Shown: one piece after another, positions 1 through 10,555 of the stretch
How positions within the stretch are numbered: the first letter of the stretch is position 1
Layout: each line of letters starts with the position of its first letter
Made by a program: the position numbers and the translations under genes
Assembly (NCBI GenBank): GCA_029204225.1
Contig: MU831885.1
Span: 1-64,000, forward strand
DNA: 64,000 bases
Reading direction: 5' to 3'
Source of the DNA: Diphasiastrum complanatum
Taxonomy: Eukaryota > Streptophyta > Lycopodiopsida > Lycopodiales > Lycopodiaceae
Notes under the pieces: generated by a model
Databases searched by the model: none
What the model saw: the letters and a program-made list of their open reading frames with translations, nothing else
What the model was told of the DNA's origin: nothing

Positions 1-530
1 AGGTGCTGTCTGTTTCAGCCAGTGGACAACCTCGATAGGAACCTGTCGGAATAGACAGGACGACAAAACGACTGACGGTCAGGTCCGTCCGAAGTTTGAC
101 GTTGAACAGAGCTTCAGGGACACTTCGTGAGGGACGGGAACTGAAAACATTTAGAAAAATGGCCCAGGAATACAGTCCACAGATTCGTGATCCCGATACG
201 AACTCAAGGGACCGAGCCTGGCTCGATTCGGGTATCGTTCGGTCAAAATGGCCCTTCAACGGGATAGATACGCAATTAGGTCAAGCGAAATGGACTAGTT
301 TTGCAACTTTCCATCCGACGGCCCCGTTTCTCCAAACGGGATCCGTTTCAGGTGCCGTCTATTTCGGCCAGTGGACAACCTCGATAGGAACCTGTGGGAA
401 CAGACAAGACGAGGAAACGACCGACGATCGGCCCGCAACGTCCGTCCGAAGTTCAACGTTAAACAGGGCTTCAGGGACACTTTGTCCGGTCAGGACCTAA
501 AAACTGGGAGATGTTTCGGAGCCCCCGTGT
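1..530. repeat. Tandem repeat, 349-bp period, about 1.5 copies
   Basis: The sequence starting at base 1 (ggtgctgtctgtttcagcc...) recurs from 350 (ggtgccgtctatttcggcc...), and similarity continues to about 500, so the period is 349 bp. The first copy may begin before the window. Both copies are GC-richer than their surroundings and rich in CGA/ACGG words. Overlapping short ORFs in several frames follow from the repeat composition and are not treated as genes. It could be the edge of a satellite array or a repeated part of an LTR. Confidence 0.75.
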
Positions 531-577
531 TGGTACGCAAAATTTTGACAGCGTGTTGTAGCGTGTTGAAGTAGTGC

Positions 578-785
578 CATAAGTGATTAGTAAGTTGTTG
601 AAGTTCATCCGGGGAGAAACCGATCTCATCAACCGAGACACAATGGTGTGTAGGTCTTGTGGTTTTCTGTAGTGAATGACACAATTTTGCATAAGTAATT
701 AGTAAGTTGTTGAAGTTCATCCAGGGGGAAACCGATCTCATCATATAAGACATAGTAGTGTGTAGGTCTTGTGGTTTCCTGTCTT
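578..785. repeat. Tandem duplication, 112-bp unit
   Basis: Copies start at 578 and 690; both run through aagttgttgaagttcatcc, gaaaccgatctcatca and gtgtgtaggtcttgtggtt. A smaller direct repeat follows: tgagagcttgtcactcttct occurs at 785 and 840, a 55-bp spacing. No coding signal was found here. Confidence 0.75.
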
Positions 786-925
786 GAGAGCTTGTCACTC
801 TTCTAATGAGCATTGATTTCCCCCAGAGACTTCTGGTCCTGAGAGCTTGTCACTCTTCTGGTGAGCGTTCACCTCTCCCAAATCCTCTGGTGAGCATTCA
901 CTTCTTTGAGACAGTCACTGATGCA

Positions 926-939
926 CCCTAAACCCTAAA
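926..939. repeat. Two units of plant telomere-type CCCTAAA
   Basis: Two consecutive CCCTAAA units. This is too short to call an interstitial telomere tract and is recorded only as a motif. Confidence 0.3.
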
Positions 940-1539
940 TCAGTAATATGTTTGCCATACAAACCACCATCTTCACTCCAAACCACTTTCAGATCTTTCT
1001 TTGCCGCTTTTTTGGAGCTTAGTTCTCAATGAAGGTTCATAATAATATATGAACTGCTCATTAGTCATCGTTGTTTGGTAATATCTCAGTTATGGGAGGC
1101 ATGGGCAGTGGTTAGGTCTTCTGATAATTAATTCCGAGGGGGGGGGGAAGGGGCCATAAATTGCTTTTATTTCGCTCTGGGGATGTGGGACAGCGTGGAC
1201 TAGTGCCTGTATTTTTATTCCTTTTTTTGAAAAAAAAAATTTGAAAATGGAGAATGCGTCCGAACGCGGACACGTGAGTGATTAGTCCACTTAGCCTACC
1301 CATGAATACAGTGTCTTAGTGCTACGCCAACCCCATGTCGTACACATGTGGCTATAAGACCACCGGTCACATGTTGGCTAACCCTAGTCACTGCCCGCCA
1401 GATTACAAGTTAACCTAGTGCTCTACCAAACTCACCAAGCAGCACGTTGCATGCAAATACACCAGGTTGCGATTGTAACACACCTAGACATGACTGGCCT
1501 TAGGTGCCTCTGATGGGGAGATATCAACTGTCTCAAATT

Positions 1540-3060
1540 GGTCCTATGATATCTGGAGCTACCGCTCTCGTCAAAATATGTTGGATCCTAACACTCTCTC
1601 TCTCCTCAAGAATGTCATCGCTCCTCGATGACAAACTCAAGACAGGACCTTTGTAGCTAGACCTAGTTGTCCCATGTCGCTTCGGACAATGGTAATCCTT
1701 TCTAAACTACCAAAAACTTAAGGATCGAACAATTTCTTAGTCGTCATTGTCTCCATACTAAGATATGCTCGGGCCATGATCTATCATATGTTGTTCTTGT
1801 AGGGCTATGACACTGCCCACTAGGCTATCACCTCCATGCAAACATTTCTTTAAACGACTTCCATGAAAAACCGGATGCACATTGCATCCCTCACGCAGTT
1901 GCAACTTATAAGCTACCTCACTGACCTTTTTGATAATTTGCCATGGTCCACATACCTTGGTGATAGCTTTGCACACTTGCCAGTTCTCATCACCTTAGAT
2001 TTAGGTGGCACTAGCAAAAAGGCCATATCACCTCTCTTGAAGTCCCTGTACAAGCGATTTTCATGTACATAAGTCTCCACTCTAGCTTGAGCCTTGGAAA
2101 GACTTTAACGCGCTTAATCCAACTTAGCGTGCCTTTAATTCAAGAACTCTACAACGCTAGGTACCTTCCTAGGAATCCCTAGAGTCGTTGGACTCATCAG
2201 CTGGAATTTGATTAAGCTCAAATGGGCTCATCCCTGTGGACACATGCTTTTTATCATTATACACATACTCTACTAATGGCAAATATTTCACCCAATTAGT
2301 CTGCATTTCACTAACATATGCTCTAAGCATATCCTCTAGGACCTGGTTGACTATCTCAGTTTGCCCATTCGTTTGTGCGTGTTCACTACTACCCTTCCAC
2401 AATTGTGTTCCCAATTTGGCGAACAACGCTGTCCAAATTCCAAAATGTTCCTGTGAAGTTGGGATCCCTGTCTGAGATAATGGACTTTGGAAATCCATGG
2501 AATCTCACTACATGATCAATGAACAATTCTGTAACTTGCGGAGCTATCACTTTGGCGGCAATAAAATGAGCCATCTTAGTGAACCTGTCCACAAGTACCA
2601 AGATCGAATCCATCACTTCGTAGTCCAACAATAAAACCCATAGAGATGCCCTCCCACCGACTGTGGGGAGGGGGAAGGGGGGGGGTTATCTCCAATAAAT
2701 GGGGTAAACTAGGCGAACTTGCCCTCTCTGCCTCGTTCACCTGACAAGGCGTGCAGCACCGAATGTACTCTCTGATGTCTCGCCGCATATGTGGCCAGAA
2801 GAAGTGCCGACTTACTAACACAGATGTCTTATCCATTCCATGATCCCCTACGCGAGGACTACCATGACACTCGTGAAGGATCTTATGGCGAAGTCCATTC
2901 ATGTTTGGCACGTAATATTTTTTATCTCTCTTTAGCACACCTCCCACTATGGCGTACGCAAGATATGTGTATGCCTCATCAGGGGAGATAGATGTGGCTG
3001 CTCCGTCCGAAATACCAATAATGATGTGTGCAATAGGCCACACACGCTTGCAGTGCTCAT
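1540..3060 (-). pseudogene. Ty3/Gypsy pol fragment: integrase zinc domain, catalytic core and C-terminus
   Basis: Minus-strand reading recovers a Gypsy integrase in order but across several frames. At 3043-2576 lies the N-terminal zinc-binding pattern: H..H in the HECHGS...DHG segment, then CCTPCQ. At 2631-2389 is the start of the catalytic core, with DSILVLVDRFTKMAHF (first Asp) and SDRDPNFTGTFW (second Asp). At 2498-2169 follow the QTNGQTEIVNQVLEDMLRAY block with the catalytic Glu and the NWVKYLPLVEYVYN block. At 1976-1758 is the C-terminal GPWQIIKKVSEVAYKLQL and HPVFHGSRLKKCLH module. At least three frameshifts separate these blocks, so the enzyme is dead. No reverse transcriptase lies directly upstream (right side), so the copy is truncated near 3060. 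The family call is firm; the borders are approximate. Confidence 0.88.
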
Positions 3061-3098
3061 CTCTTTGTTGAGCCTATCTAATCTCATTAATATGCTAA

Positions 3099-3166
3099 CA
3101 GTAATAAAGATCAATAAAGATCAATTTATGATCAATAAAGATCAATTTATGACTAATAAGGATCAA
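3099..3166. repeat. Short AT-rich tandem repeat (about 21-bp unit)
   Basis: The words gatcaataaagatcaattta and gatcaatttatga repeat three to four times head to tail. It sits at the break point between two Gypsy integrase remnants. Confidence 0.6.
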
Positions 3167-3738
3167 AACTGAAAATACACTACACCAATCCAGAATGCTA
3201 AAAGTAGAATAATTAAGTCTAAATGATACTAGACAAAGTACACTTCACTACCATTTAACGATGTACGCAACATTCAATTAGATGAAGTACAACAAGAAGG
3301 TACAAACTATAACTATCATTCTTTGTTAAGTCTTGTTGACACAAGTACAAGTGGCATTTTATAAATGGTAACATCAAGTACAATCATGAGAGTACAATGA
3401 GGCAGCATCAAGTTACACAAATGATGGCCATACGAACTCACGAGATGCCCTCTTATTTATAGGCATTTTGTTTTCTCTCTCTAGTCTCACCTACCCCTAG
3501 GTGCCTACCCTACCTACTCACCTAGCACACCTACTTCAACTACCTCACCTACCTTCTTACTAGACAACACAAGTAAAATGTACTAGTTTGATGTAGACTA
3601 TTAGTAGAGGTTCATGTAGGCTTTACTATCTATACAAAAATTACATAGGGGTCTAAAGAAAAGCTTTTGGCCTATACAATTTAATTTCTAGATTTACATT
3701 AATCATCTGTCAATAACCAAGCCTTCTTTTGTCACTTT
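3167..3738. other. Gene-free stretch between Gypsy remnants
   Basis: No coding signal on either strand. A TATA-like ttatttatagg near 3450, followed by a CT-rich and ACCTACC-rich stretch (3465-3560), would suit a solo LTR or leader of a retroelement, but no terminal repeat partner was found. Confidence 0.3.
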
Positions 3739-3739
3739 G

Positions 3740-4150
3740 ATGTAAGCACTTCCTTAAGTGGCTTACATGGAAAACTAGATGCACTTGACCACCTCACCAA
3801 TTTTCTTAATGACCTTCCATGGTTCACACCTTGGTGGTGTTTCTTAGACTTACAAGTGTATATTACCTTCGACTTGGAAGGAATTCGCAAAAAAGACTAA
3901 AGCGCCCACTTCCAACTCCCCCTAAAGGTACAATGCTCGCATGCATAACCTTTTGCTCGTGCTTGAGCCTTGAAAGAGTTTAGCCTCATAGCCTCAAGCC
4001 TACCCTGCATCCTGGTTAAAAACTCACCAGCACCTAAGGAATACGTATGATAACTGGACACGCTAGTTAATAACCATAAGTCAACATACGAGCCCTATGA
4101 TCCTAAGTTTTCTACAATTCAAGTGATCTTCCAACTTTCACCAACTACCA
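3740..4150 (-). pseudogene. Second Gypsy integrase C-terminal remnant
   Basis: The stretch is alignable by eye to 1840-2150: both contain the word for 'catggaaaac..gatgcac', the 'gaccttccatggt' block, the 'ccttggtg' block and 'gcttgagccttg.aaag'. In the better-preserved copy this region encodes the integrase C-terminal module (GPWQIIKKV...LKKCLH). Here indels and stops prevent any open frame longer than a few dozen codons. It is a second, older copy of the same kind of element, lying head to tail with the first and on the same strand. Borders are approximate. Confidence 0.6.
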
Positions 4151-4189
4151 TCACTCAAGTGCTTCTACAAAGCTAGCAATACCCACAAA

Positions 4190-4440
4190 ATAGTACTTAG
4201 TTGAGATGGCTGACCTATTGACAACGCCACTTGGGAGCCCATTGATGATATTGCCCATATGCTATTGCTCGACAATTAGGCCATGTCTTGAGTGACCACC
4301 ATTGATTCTCATACTTTATAGGCTTCTTAGCCTTGGTCTATGATATCATTTCGATTGTTTTTAAGCATCAATAGTAGCTGTCTTTTAACACACATTCTTC
4401 TGAAGCCCACATTGAGAGCAATGTCTTGTTGGTAGGGGAG
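4190..4440 (+). pseudogene. Gypsy chromodomain tail and 3' untranslated end
   Basis: On the plus strand the frame through 4217-4258 reads DNATWEPIDDIAHM, which resembles the end of the chromodomain of chromoviral Gypsy integrases (the ...ATWE... signature). Stops flank it. About 180 bases later comes a purine-rich tract, ggtaggggag (4431-4440), directly followed by TGTTATGG, as expected for a polypurine tract and the start of a 3' LTR. Orientation is opposite to the integrase remnant just to the left, so two different insertions abut here. Confidence 0.5.
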
Positions 4441-4870
4441 TGTTATGGACATACCACATAAGTAGTATAGGATCTTACTTTGTAGCAGTGACATTATTGG
4501 TCATATGACTTGGTTTTTATTGTTGGGTCCAATTTATTGTTTTTAAGGGCTTAATCAGTATTTGTCATATGGTTGATGGACCCTACCAAACGTGGGGTAG
4601 GCCCACCAGGAACCCACTAGTCCTTGAGATTATTTTTGCTCTTCGTTATTGGTGTTAGGGTCCACTAGCCCTAATCTTATAGTAGCTTCTTGGAAGGTTT
4701 CCCAGAAGGTCCTCCAAATCACTATGAATTAGCCCTTAATTGGTCCATCTATGGCTTATTATTTGACATTCTTTCCTTGTAGCTCTTAAACTAATGATAA
4801 TAAGTGATGTTCTTTCAGTGTTCTTTGTTGAAGAATTGTATTGTGCTCATTCATTAGTATCTATTGCTCT
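4441..4870 (+). mobile_element. Probable 3' LTR of a plus-strand Gypsy element
   Basis: It starts with TGTTATGGACATACC immediately after the polypurine tract. No second copy of this LTR exists in the window, so the right border is a guess based on where T-rich leader-like sequence gives way to other sequence. Confidence 0.45.
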
Positions 4871-5163
4871 TCAAGTGATGCCAAAATTTGTGATAAATAG
4901 GTTCGTACCAGCAATGTTGCTAAGCAGTCCGAAACAAATAAACAAAGCAACAAAAGGCAGGAAAACTGGTAGAAAACATCCTTATCTACAAACAAATGTT
5001 TTTGCATGTCAAGAAGAGACAAAAAACAAAACACAAAAAAACTAACATAAAAAATTTCAACACTAAAGAATTTACACCAAAATGAATGCCCATTGATCTC
5101 ATTCAATGATGGCAAACAACGACATCAAACTGGCTTACAAATTGCAAGACATAAATTTCAAGG
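4871..5163. other. AT-rich stretch, nothing recognised
   Basis: Short overlapping ORFs on both strands come from A- and T-rich composition. No motif, splice pattern or repeat partner was seen. Confidence 0.4.
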
Positions 5164-5427
5164 TCATCTTTCTTGTGTAACATAAAAACATTTTGCATCA
5201 GGCTCTCGACGAGACTTGGTCAAATCAAGAAGTCTCGACTTTGAAAAATCTAAAGGTAGCTTAAAAAATCTCAAATGGCAATGCCAATATTTTGGTACAT
5301 CAATTCTAGCACTTCCATCAGACTCAAGGTGCTCCTTCACAAGCGTCCGAAGCACAGCTACATAACATTGGGCATCCCTAGGCCCTTTGGTGCAATTGTA
5401 GGACCCATGAGGCAGATGTTGGTCCCT
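5164..5427 (-). pseudogene. Exon-like open stretch of an unrecognised gene
   Basis: A minus-strand frame is open for 87 codons from just after a stop at 5430-5428 to the stop at 5164. The protein looks like real coding sequence: mixed composition with CTKGPRDAQCYVAVLRTLV, then VPKYWHCHLRFFKLPLDF and a basic end. The only Met start (5355) lies inside this conserved-looking stretch, so it is more likely an exon than a complete small gene. An acceptor-like AG lies near 5434. The candidate first exon at 6173-5871 is upstream on the same strand. I do not recognise the family. It could be a host-gene fragment, possibly broken. Confidence 0.35.
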
Positions 5428-5870
5428 TCATGGCTACATAAATGCAATGTGCATAAAACTTTGGCGAGAGGACCTACAGCTACTGAACTGGGCCCTCCGG
5501 GCATTAATTATTCGACAGCTTGAAAAAGAACTGTGCTAACGTATGTATCCAATGGTAAATTAGAAGCAAGTAATAATCTGATCTCTGAACTTACTTTTTA
5601 CCATTAATACCTACAGAACGGAAAAAGTGAAAGCACAGCTGTGGCATTATATCAAACTTCAATGTCCCAGATCTCTAGATGCTGCACTAACGGAGTCATT
5701 ATCACTTTAATAATAAAGTTCTTTCCTGAAGATTGATTCTGTTTCTGAAAGTTCTGGTCATCCAGCAGTAGCATACAAGACTTAAGTCCAAACTGCTAAA
5801 ATCAGAAGCCTTTATTTTTGACAAAACAAAAGCATTAACAGACTATTGCTACTAGGATAAAAGCAGCTAC

Positions 5871-6173
5871 CTTTGACAAATCTTCGGAATTTTCATGGGA
5901 ACTCATTTTCGTGGCACAGCCGAGGTGGCTAACACCAGAGGCAGGTACGATCCTTGACCTAATTGGCTGATGACTCTTGTTGATTGGATCAAACCCCGGG
6001 ATGTGAGTAGCTTCTAAAATGCGGGGCGCCTTCAAAGAGCGTACAAATGCGCACTTGGGAGAAGCGCTAAAGAAAGATGCAGCGCATTCTTGACCTTGCA
6101 GCAGCGACGTGGATCCCAAAAGAGCGCGCAATAATGTGAAAATGTGAGAATGCGTATTAATTGCAGGAGGCAT
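5871..6173 (-). CDS. Possible first exon, organelle-transit-like N-terminus
   Basis: The minus-strand frame starting at MPPAINTHSHIF (6173) is open through ...SSHENSEDLSK and meets a good donor (AAAG|GTAGCTG) at 5871/5870. The first 50 residues are rich in Ser, Ala, Leu and Arg with almost no acidic residues, as in plastid or mitochondrial transit peptides. An in-frame Met 39 codons further upstream (6290) exists, but the added residues are Cys/His/Phe-rich and look like untranslated sequence. It may join the exon-like stretch at 5427-5164; the splice between them was not resolved. Product unknown. Confidence 0.3.
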
Positions 6174-6319
6174 GAGAAGAATGAATTGCGTATGACTACT
6201 AGAATTTGGAAGCTGACGACAACAAGATATGCAACAATGATGAAGTGCTCCAATTAGTTGGAACTTAAACAATTTTACTTTAGTGAACAAAACAAGATGG
6301 TACTCTCAAAAATGTGTGT

Positions 6320-6322
<3 letters not shown>

Positions 6323-6350
<28 letters not shown>
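6323..6350. repeat. (GA)n microsatellite
   Basis: Uninterrupted GA dinucleotides, about 28 bp. Confidence 0.95.
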
Positions 6351-6353
<3 letters not shown>

Positions 6354-6547
6354 TCCTTAAACAAAACGCTATTTGCACATTCTCATTAGTCACGTTTGCC
6401 TTGGAATGTCATTGAAAATCTAGAGAGAGAACATGTGTGTTTTGGGAAGCTTTTAGAGAGAGAACACGTGTTTTTTGAAACTTTTGGACGGAAGTTTCTA
6501 GAGAGAGAAAAACCAGGTGTAAAATTGTGAGGCTCACAAGAATGTGA

Positions 6548-6551
<4 letters not shown>

Positions 6552-6591
<40 letters not shown>
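6552..6591. repeat. (GA)n microsatellite
   Basis: Uninterrupted GA dinucleotides, about 40 bp. Several tagagagaga words between the two arrays (6420-6510) suggest earlier slippage. Ser/Leu-repeat ORFs across it are artefacts. Confidence 0.95.
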
Positions 6592-6593
<2 letters not shown>

Positions 6594-7747
6594 ACATGAA
6601 GGAGTTTCGGCTTACTTGGCTCGTTGACATGGGTCAATAGGGGTTGTCGACCAAGTTGTGGCCAAGTCTTGGGTCTCTTGCCTCCAAGTATGTCGACGGG
6701 TTCGTTGACTCCTTCGTGTGGTTAGCAGGATCTTTGAATAGCATGTGGCCAATGCAAGGAAACCAATTGACCTCCCACCACTAAGCTTATTTGCAAGCAA
6801 CAAAGAGAGATGTCATGTGCAACATGTTTCTATCATCATGTGGAGCAAAGACATCATAATGCTCCACTTGTGAAAGCCTCCAAAGAAACATTGTTTCACT
6901 GAAGAAGAAGCTGGTGAATTTAGGTGGTTCATGATTAAAACGGGTTGCACATCTAAGGAGCATACTTCTTTGGTCGTATGCTTATTTTCTTGTAGAATTG
7001 CTAGTTTTTCAAATGCTTATTTTTGTGTCATGACCATGATTGCACTAATCTCGAGTTAATGTCCCATAAGGAGGTCAGTAGGCCTAGCTCGACCTACAAA
7101 TTAATTATGACTATGAAATTAACGTTGGTTAATGACCACCTAGATTTTTCCTAGGAATCTACAAGAAAATGCAATTTAAGATTAGAGTAGTCTATCTGAT
7201 AGGGATCACCATGCATTCTCCTTCGAGGTTACAAGTACTCCCTTAATTCTATGTTTTGGATAAGCCCCCAAATTGTCTCTCTTTCAAGAAGCTAATAATG
7301 TTTGTCTGTGTCTGTGAACAATCTATTATCTTTCTTCTATGATTTTGTTCTACTAATAGGTTTTCTATTGCCTATAGAAACTAGTTTTTGAATTTGTTTG
7401 GTGTCTTTGTATTTTTTGGCAAGCTTATTAGGAGCCTCAAGGTTACTAGGCAAAGTAGCTCACATATGAATATCTTGTTATAGGGCCTTAGGTTTGTCTA
7501 GGTGGGGATGCAACACATAAGCAATGTTATGAATTGAGATAAGACCTATATGTGAAAGATTTCAGATCCTTAAGATCCAATCTACTTGAATGATCTTTGG
7601 TTAGAAAGAGAAATACACTACCAATTTCACCAATGTAGAAAAATCAGCATCTACACACAATTTGAGATGCAAACACTAATAGAACTTGATCAAACTTTAA
7701 TGAAATGATTATGTACTGTTGTTGTCCGTACAAAACCAGCAAGCTAC
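6592..7747. other. Gene-free stretch left of the truncated Copia
   Basis: No ORF with recognisable protein features on either strand and no internal repeat. It ends at the LTR starting at 7748. Confidence 0.4.
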
Positions 7748-8181
7748 TGTATTTCACACGTGTGGATCCAAAAATAGCAAATATAGATCATTCTACACAT
7801 AGAATTGCAAGTAATCACCAAGATAGTGCACCAATGGATAGTAGAACCCAAGAGAACCATGTATAAGCATGAAATGAGATAGAGAAGAGAGAAGATGACT
7901 CTCTCCACGAGTTACATCCTTTTATAACAGGTCCAAACCCTATTTGGCCACTTGGGTTTCCCACCAAAATGCTAACCCTACCAATTTTGGGTCTAGATTC
8001 AATGTACCCAACTTATTTAAATTGAATCTACTCAAACTCGCATTCAAAAGTGTTTATTCAAATGAAATTTAGACTAATGAACTTTGAAAAGTCAACCTCT
8101 AAGTCTAAAACAAGTTTTGGTCTCAATATGCCAAATATGAAAATATTGCAAAATGTGATGAAACTAGTTGAATCTTTCACA
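7748..8181 (-). repeat. 3' LTR of the truncated Copia (434 bp)
   Basis: On the plus strand it begins TGTATTTCACACGTGTGG and ends ...ATCTTTCACA, giving 5'-TG..CA-3' ends on the minus strand. It is bordered by the polypurine tract at 8182-8196 (minus: AGTTGAAGAGGGAG). Its end, CACACGTGTGGA, is shared with the LTRs of the complete Copia at 43.9-50.1 kb, suggesting a related lineage. A TATA-like ttttataac lies at 7919-7928. Confidence 0.8.
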
Positions 8182-8196
8182 CTCCCTCTTCAACTA

Positions 8197-8763
8197 GTTT
8201 TAGCATAGACTTTGATAATACTCCAAGTGAAGTCCTATGCTTCATGAACAAGTCTTTTCCCAATGCTTTGGTGAAGATATCAGCTACACATTCCCTTGAA
8301 GACACATGTTGAAGCTCCACCTCCTTTGCAATGACTCGCTCCCTCACAAAATGATATTGTATCTCAATATGCTTGCTCCTAGCATGAAAAATAGGATTGG
8401 ATGCCATTTTTTGGGCTGATTGATTGTCACAAAAGATGATTGGGCTCTCTGAAAAATCCAGCAAGTGAAGATCCTTGATCATCCTCTTGATCCATACCAT
8501 CTCCTTTGTGCAATGTGTAAGAGCTTTGTACTCGGCCTCACTAGATGACAATGAGATAGTGGCTTGTTTCTTTGACATCCATGATATAGCTCTATCACCT
8601 ATGAAAATACAATAAGAACTAATGGATTTTCTATCCATTACATCTCCAGCATAGTCCAAATTTGAAAATCCAAAAAGATTAGGTGATGATCCCTCATACA
8701 ATATGCCAAAATCTCGAGTTCCAATGATGTACCTCAAAACTCACTTTCCTAGCTTCCAATGCT
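8197..8763 (-). pseudogene. Copia RNase H domain (end of pol)
   Basis: The frame open from 8737 to 8177 encodes a plant Copia RNase H. It starts with the linker RYIIGTRDFGILYEGS and has GFSNLDYAGD (catalytic Asp), LSSSEAEYKAL (Glu) and CDNQSAQKMASNP (Asp). It ends with HARSKHIEIQYHFVRE, VADIFTKAL and HRTSLGVLSKSMLKLVEEGV, which runs into the polypurine tract as usual for this superfamily. Upstream of 8737 the same domain continues as HWKLGK-stop-VLRY, so one TGA has arisen near 8746. It is the only intact enzyme domain of this copy. Function is lost because the reverse transcriptase is absent. Confidence 0.88.
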
Positions 8764-9191
8764 CCTAGCATAGTTTTTACCAATAGAACTTTGATCCATC
8801 ATAAGAATGATCTTCTTTCTAAGAATAGATCTCCTTTCAATGATCATGTAATTCTCAAAATAGAAACAACCATAATTGATATAGAGAATAGTGTCCACTT
8901 GGGATGCTTCACTATTTCTTACATCAATTTTACATGTAAAAATGTGACTAGAACATGAAGAATCAAATAGAATGTAAATGAAATGATTCCACCATGCTTC
9001 CAACTCTGAACTCTCTGGAAAAATACAGCAAACAAACAATAAATGTGAATGATAAACTTTTGCTTGCATGTCTCCTCCTCCTTTGTCCTTTGTTGCCTTG
9101 TATCCACCATGATACTCCATGAATGAGCCTCCATCTTCATCTTGCCACAAGAAACCATCAAACCTTGGAAATCCATGAGTAGGTGAGTACA

Positions 9192-10220
9192 TTAATGATG
9201 CAAATCTAGCACCACATGACTCCATAAACCAAGTAGTCCATCTTCAAGATCTACTTGACACAAGAAAATGACCATGAATTTACCAAAAATTGACAATCTC
9301 CAAGTATTGGCACCAAGTAGCTCAACACTTGAGAACTTAGCCATGGATGAGTGACATAATGAACCTCCAAGAGCTTCATTTCCATCAGCAAAATCAGCCA
9401 AAAATGCTAGTACAAATCCAACATCAAAACAATGCTCACCAATGTAGCTAGTTTTACCATATCTTGACAATTTGCACACATCCACATGAAATTGCTCAAA
9501 CATGAGATAGAACAAGTAAAGTAAACTTGAACAACACTTCCTTGCTGCTCCTTTGACCTTACTTGAGTCTTCAATATGCTGCAAAAACAGATCCATAACA
9601 CCTTTGCCAATTACCTGTCCTTTGATGCTCTTGACTAGCTCCAAATTGCCAACTTCCCTTTTGACTAGTTGAAGCGCTTTGAGATCAATTTCTTGATCTT
9701 CAACTTGATAATCAAAGTCATTGATCAAACTTTGTTTTCCAGATCCAATACTTGATTTTACAGCAAGATAACATCCATCCACTTGCATAGCTCCATGTAC
9801 ACAAGAAGATCCTCCAAAAGATGTTTCACTCTTCATAAGAGCTTGATACTCAAGATCCATTGGTTGGATCCACTCCTCTTCTTTCCTTGCTTGATCTACA
9901 CTTGTAGGCTCATCCAAAGAGGTTGGGAAAGCAACATAATTTCCAGAAACTAGTTGCTTACCCTTTTGATCATATGTGAGCCTTGAAGGTACTTGTCTTT
10001 CTCTTGATGTTCTCCTTGGCTTTTGACTTGATGAAGGTCCATCATCACCACCATCCAAAGTAGAATCCTTCTCATCAACATCAAGAATGTTAGATCCATC
10101 TACTTTACCATCAATCATGCTTGAAGACACCTTTGGAATGTTTCCCTCATAAAAAATGACATCTCTACCAACAATCACTTTGTTAGTAGAAGGAATGTAA
10201 ACCTTGTAGGCTTTACTCAC
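9192..10220 (-). pseudogene. Chimeric ORF: Copia integrase C-terminus fused to unknown sequence
   Basis: A 342-codon minus-strand ORF. Residues 1 to about 120 are Copia pol: SKAYKVYIPSTNKVIVGRDV (integrase C-terminal motif), an acidic spacer, then the pre-RT segment with PRRTSRERQVPSRLTY and LEYQALMK. Upstream, outside the Met-started ORF, the frame continues to 10320 with RTFGCTCYV and RGIFVGYSEV. After LEYQALMK the expected NDTWELV-type reverse transcriptase does not follow. Instead about 220 residues of Copia-unrelated protein stay open in frame (for example GEHCFDVGFVLAFLADFADG). A second ORF (9225-8749) continues the foreign part in another frame. The foreign part may be captured DNA; whether it was ever translated is unknown. 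Confidence 0.65.
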
Positions 10221-10329
10221 CTCACTATATCCAACAAAAATACCTCTTCTTGAAGATGGATCCTCCTTGGTCCTATCATCAAGAGTAATGTTGACATAGC
10301 ATGTGCATCCAAAGGTTCTTAGAAAGTTA

Positions 10330-10555
10330 GATAATCACAACTTTATGCGTTCTGATTGTCCAACAGGATCTTAAAACTTAATTCATACTCTAAAAACAAG
10401 AGTATCGTCCACCGAAGAGATTGGAGATGGTTTGTGTGTGGTACTTTTGTAATCAGATTCAACGTGAAGTATAGTTCTGAAATAAATGGAAGAGCAGTAT
10501 GATATCGTGAGTTCCTCAGGCATCAAAGACAGCCATCGGTTTCACCTGAACCTAG
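10330..10555 (+). repeat. Interspersed repeat, copy 1 (inverted relative to 21.14-21.37 kb)
   Basis: Shares blocks with the reverse complement of 21140-21370: ccaccgaagagatt, tttgtgtgtggta, tagttctgaaat, gttcctcaggc and agaca.ccatcg, plus ttcatactc upstream. Spacing is nearly conserved over about 220 bp with roughly 20-30% differences by eye. It starts exactly where the truncated Copia stops. Confidence 0.7.

Larger units (their letters stand above)
7748..10320 (-). mobile_element. Truncated, chimeric Ty1/Copia element
   Basis: Read on the minus strand the order is: integrase C-terminus (10320-9846), about 1.1 kb of foreign sequence in place of the reverse transcriptase (9845-8764), RNase H (8763-8197), polypurine tract and 3' LTR (8181-7748). 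The 5' half (LTR, gag, protease, most of integrase) is missing, and the sequence switches abruptly at about 10320 to an unrelated interspersed repeat. No target duplication can be tested because one end is lost. Confidence 0.8.

Noticed and set aside
96-500. 134-codon plus ORF at the left edge
   Set aside because: It lies across the 349-bp tandem repeat, overlaps other ORFs of similar length on both strands, and has no recognisable domain; composition alone explains it.
926-939. Interstitial telomere
   Set aside because: Only two CCCTAAA units; expected by chance in plant DNA of this size.
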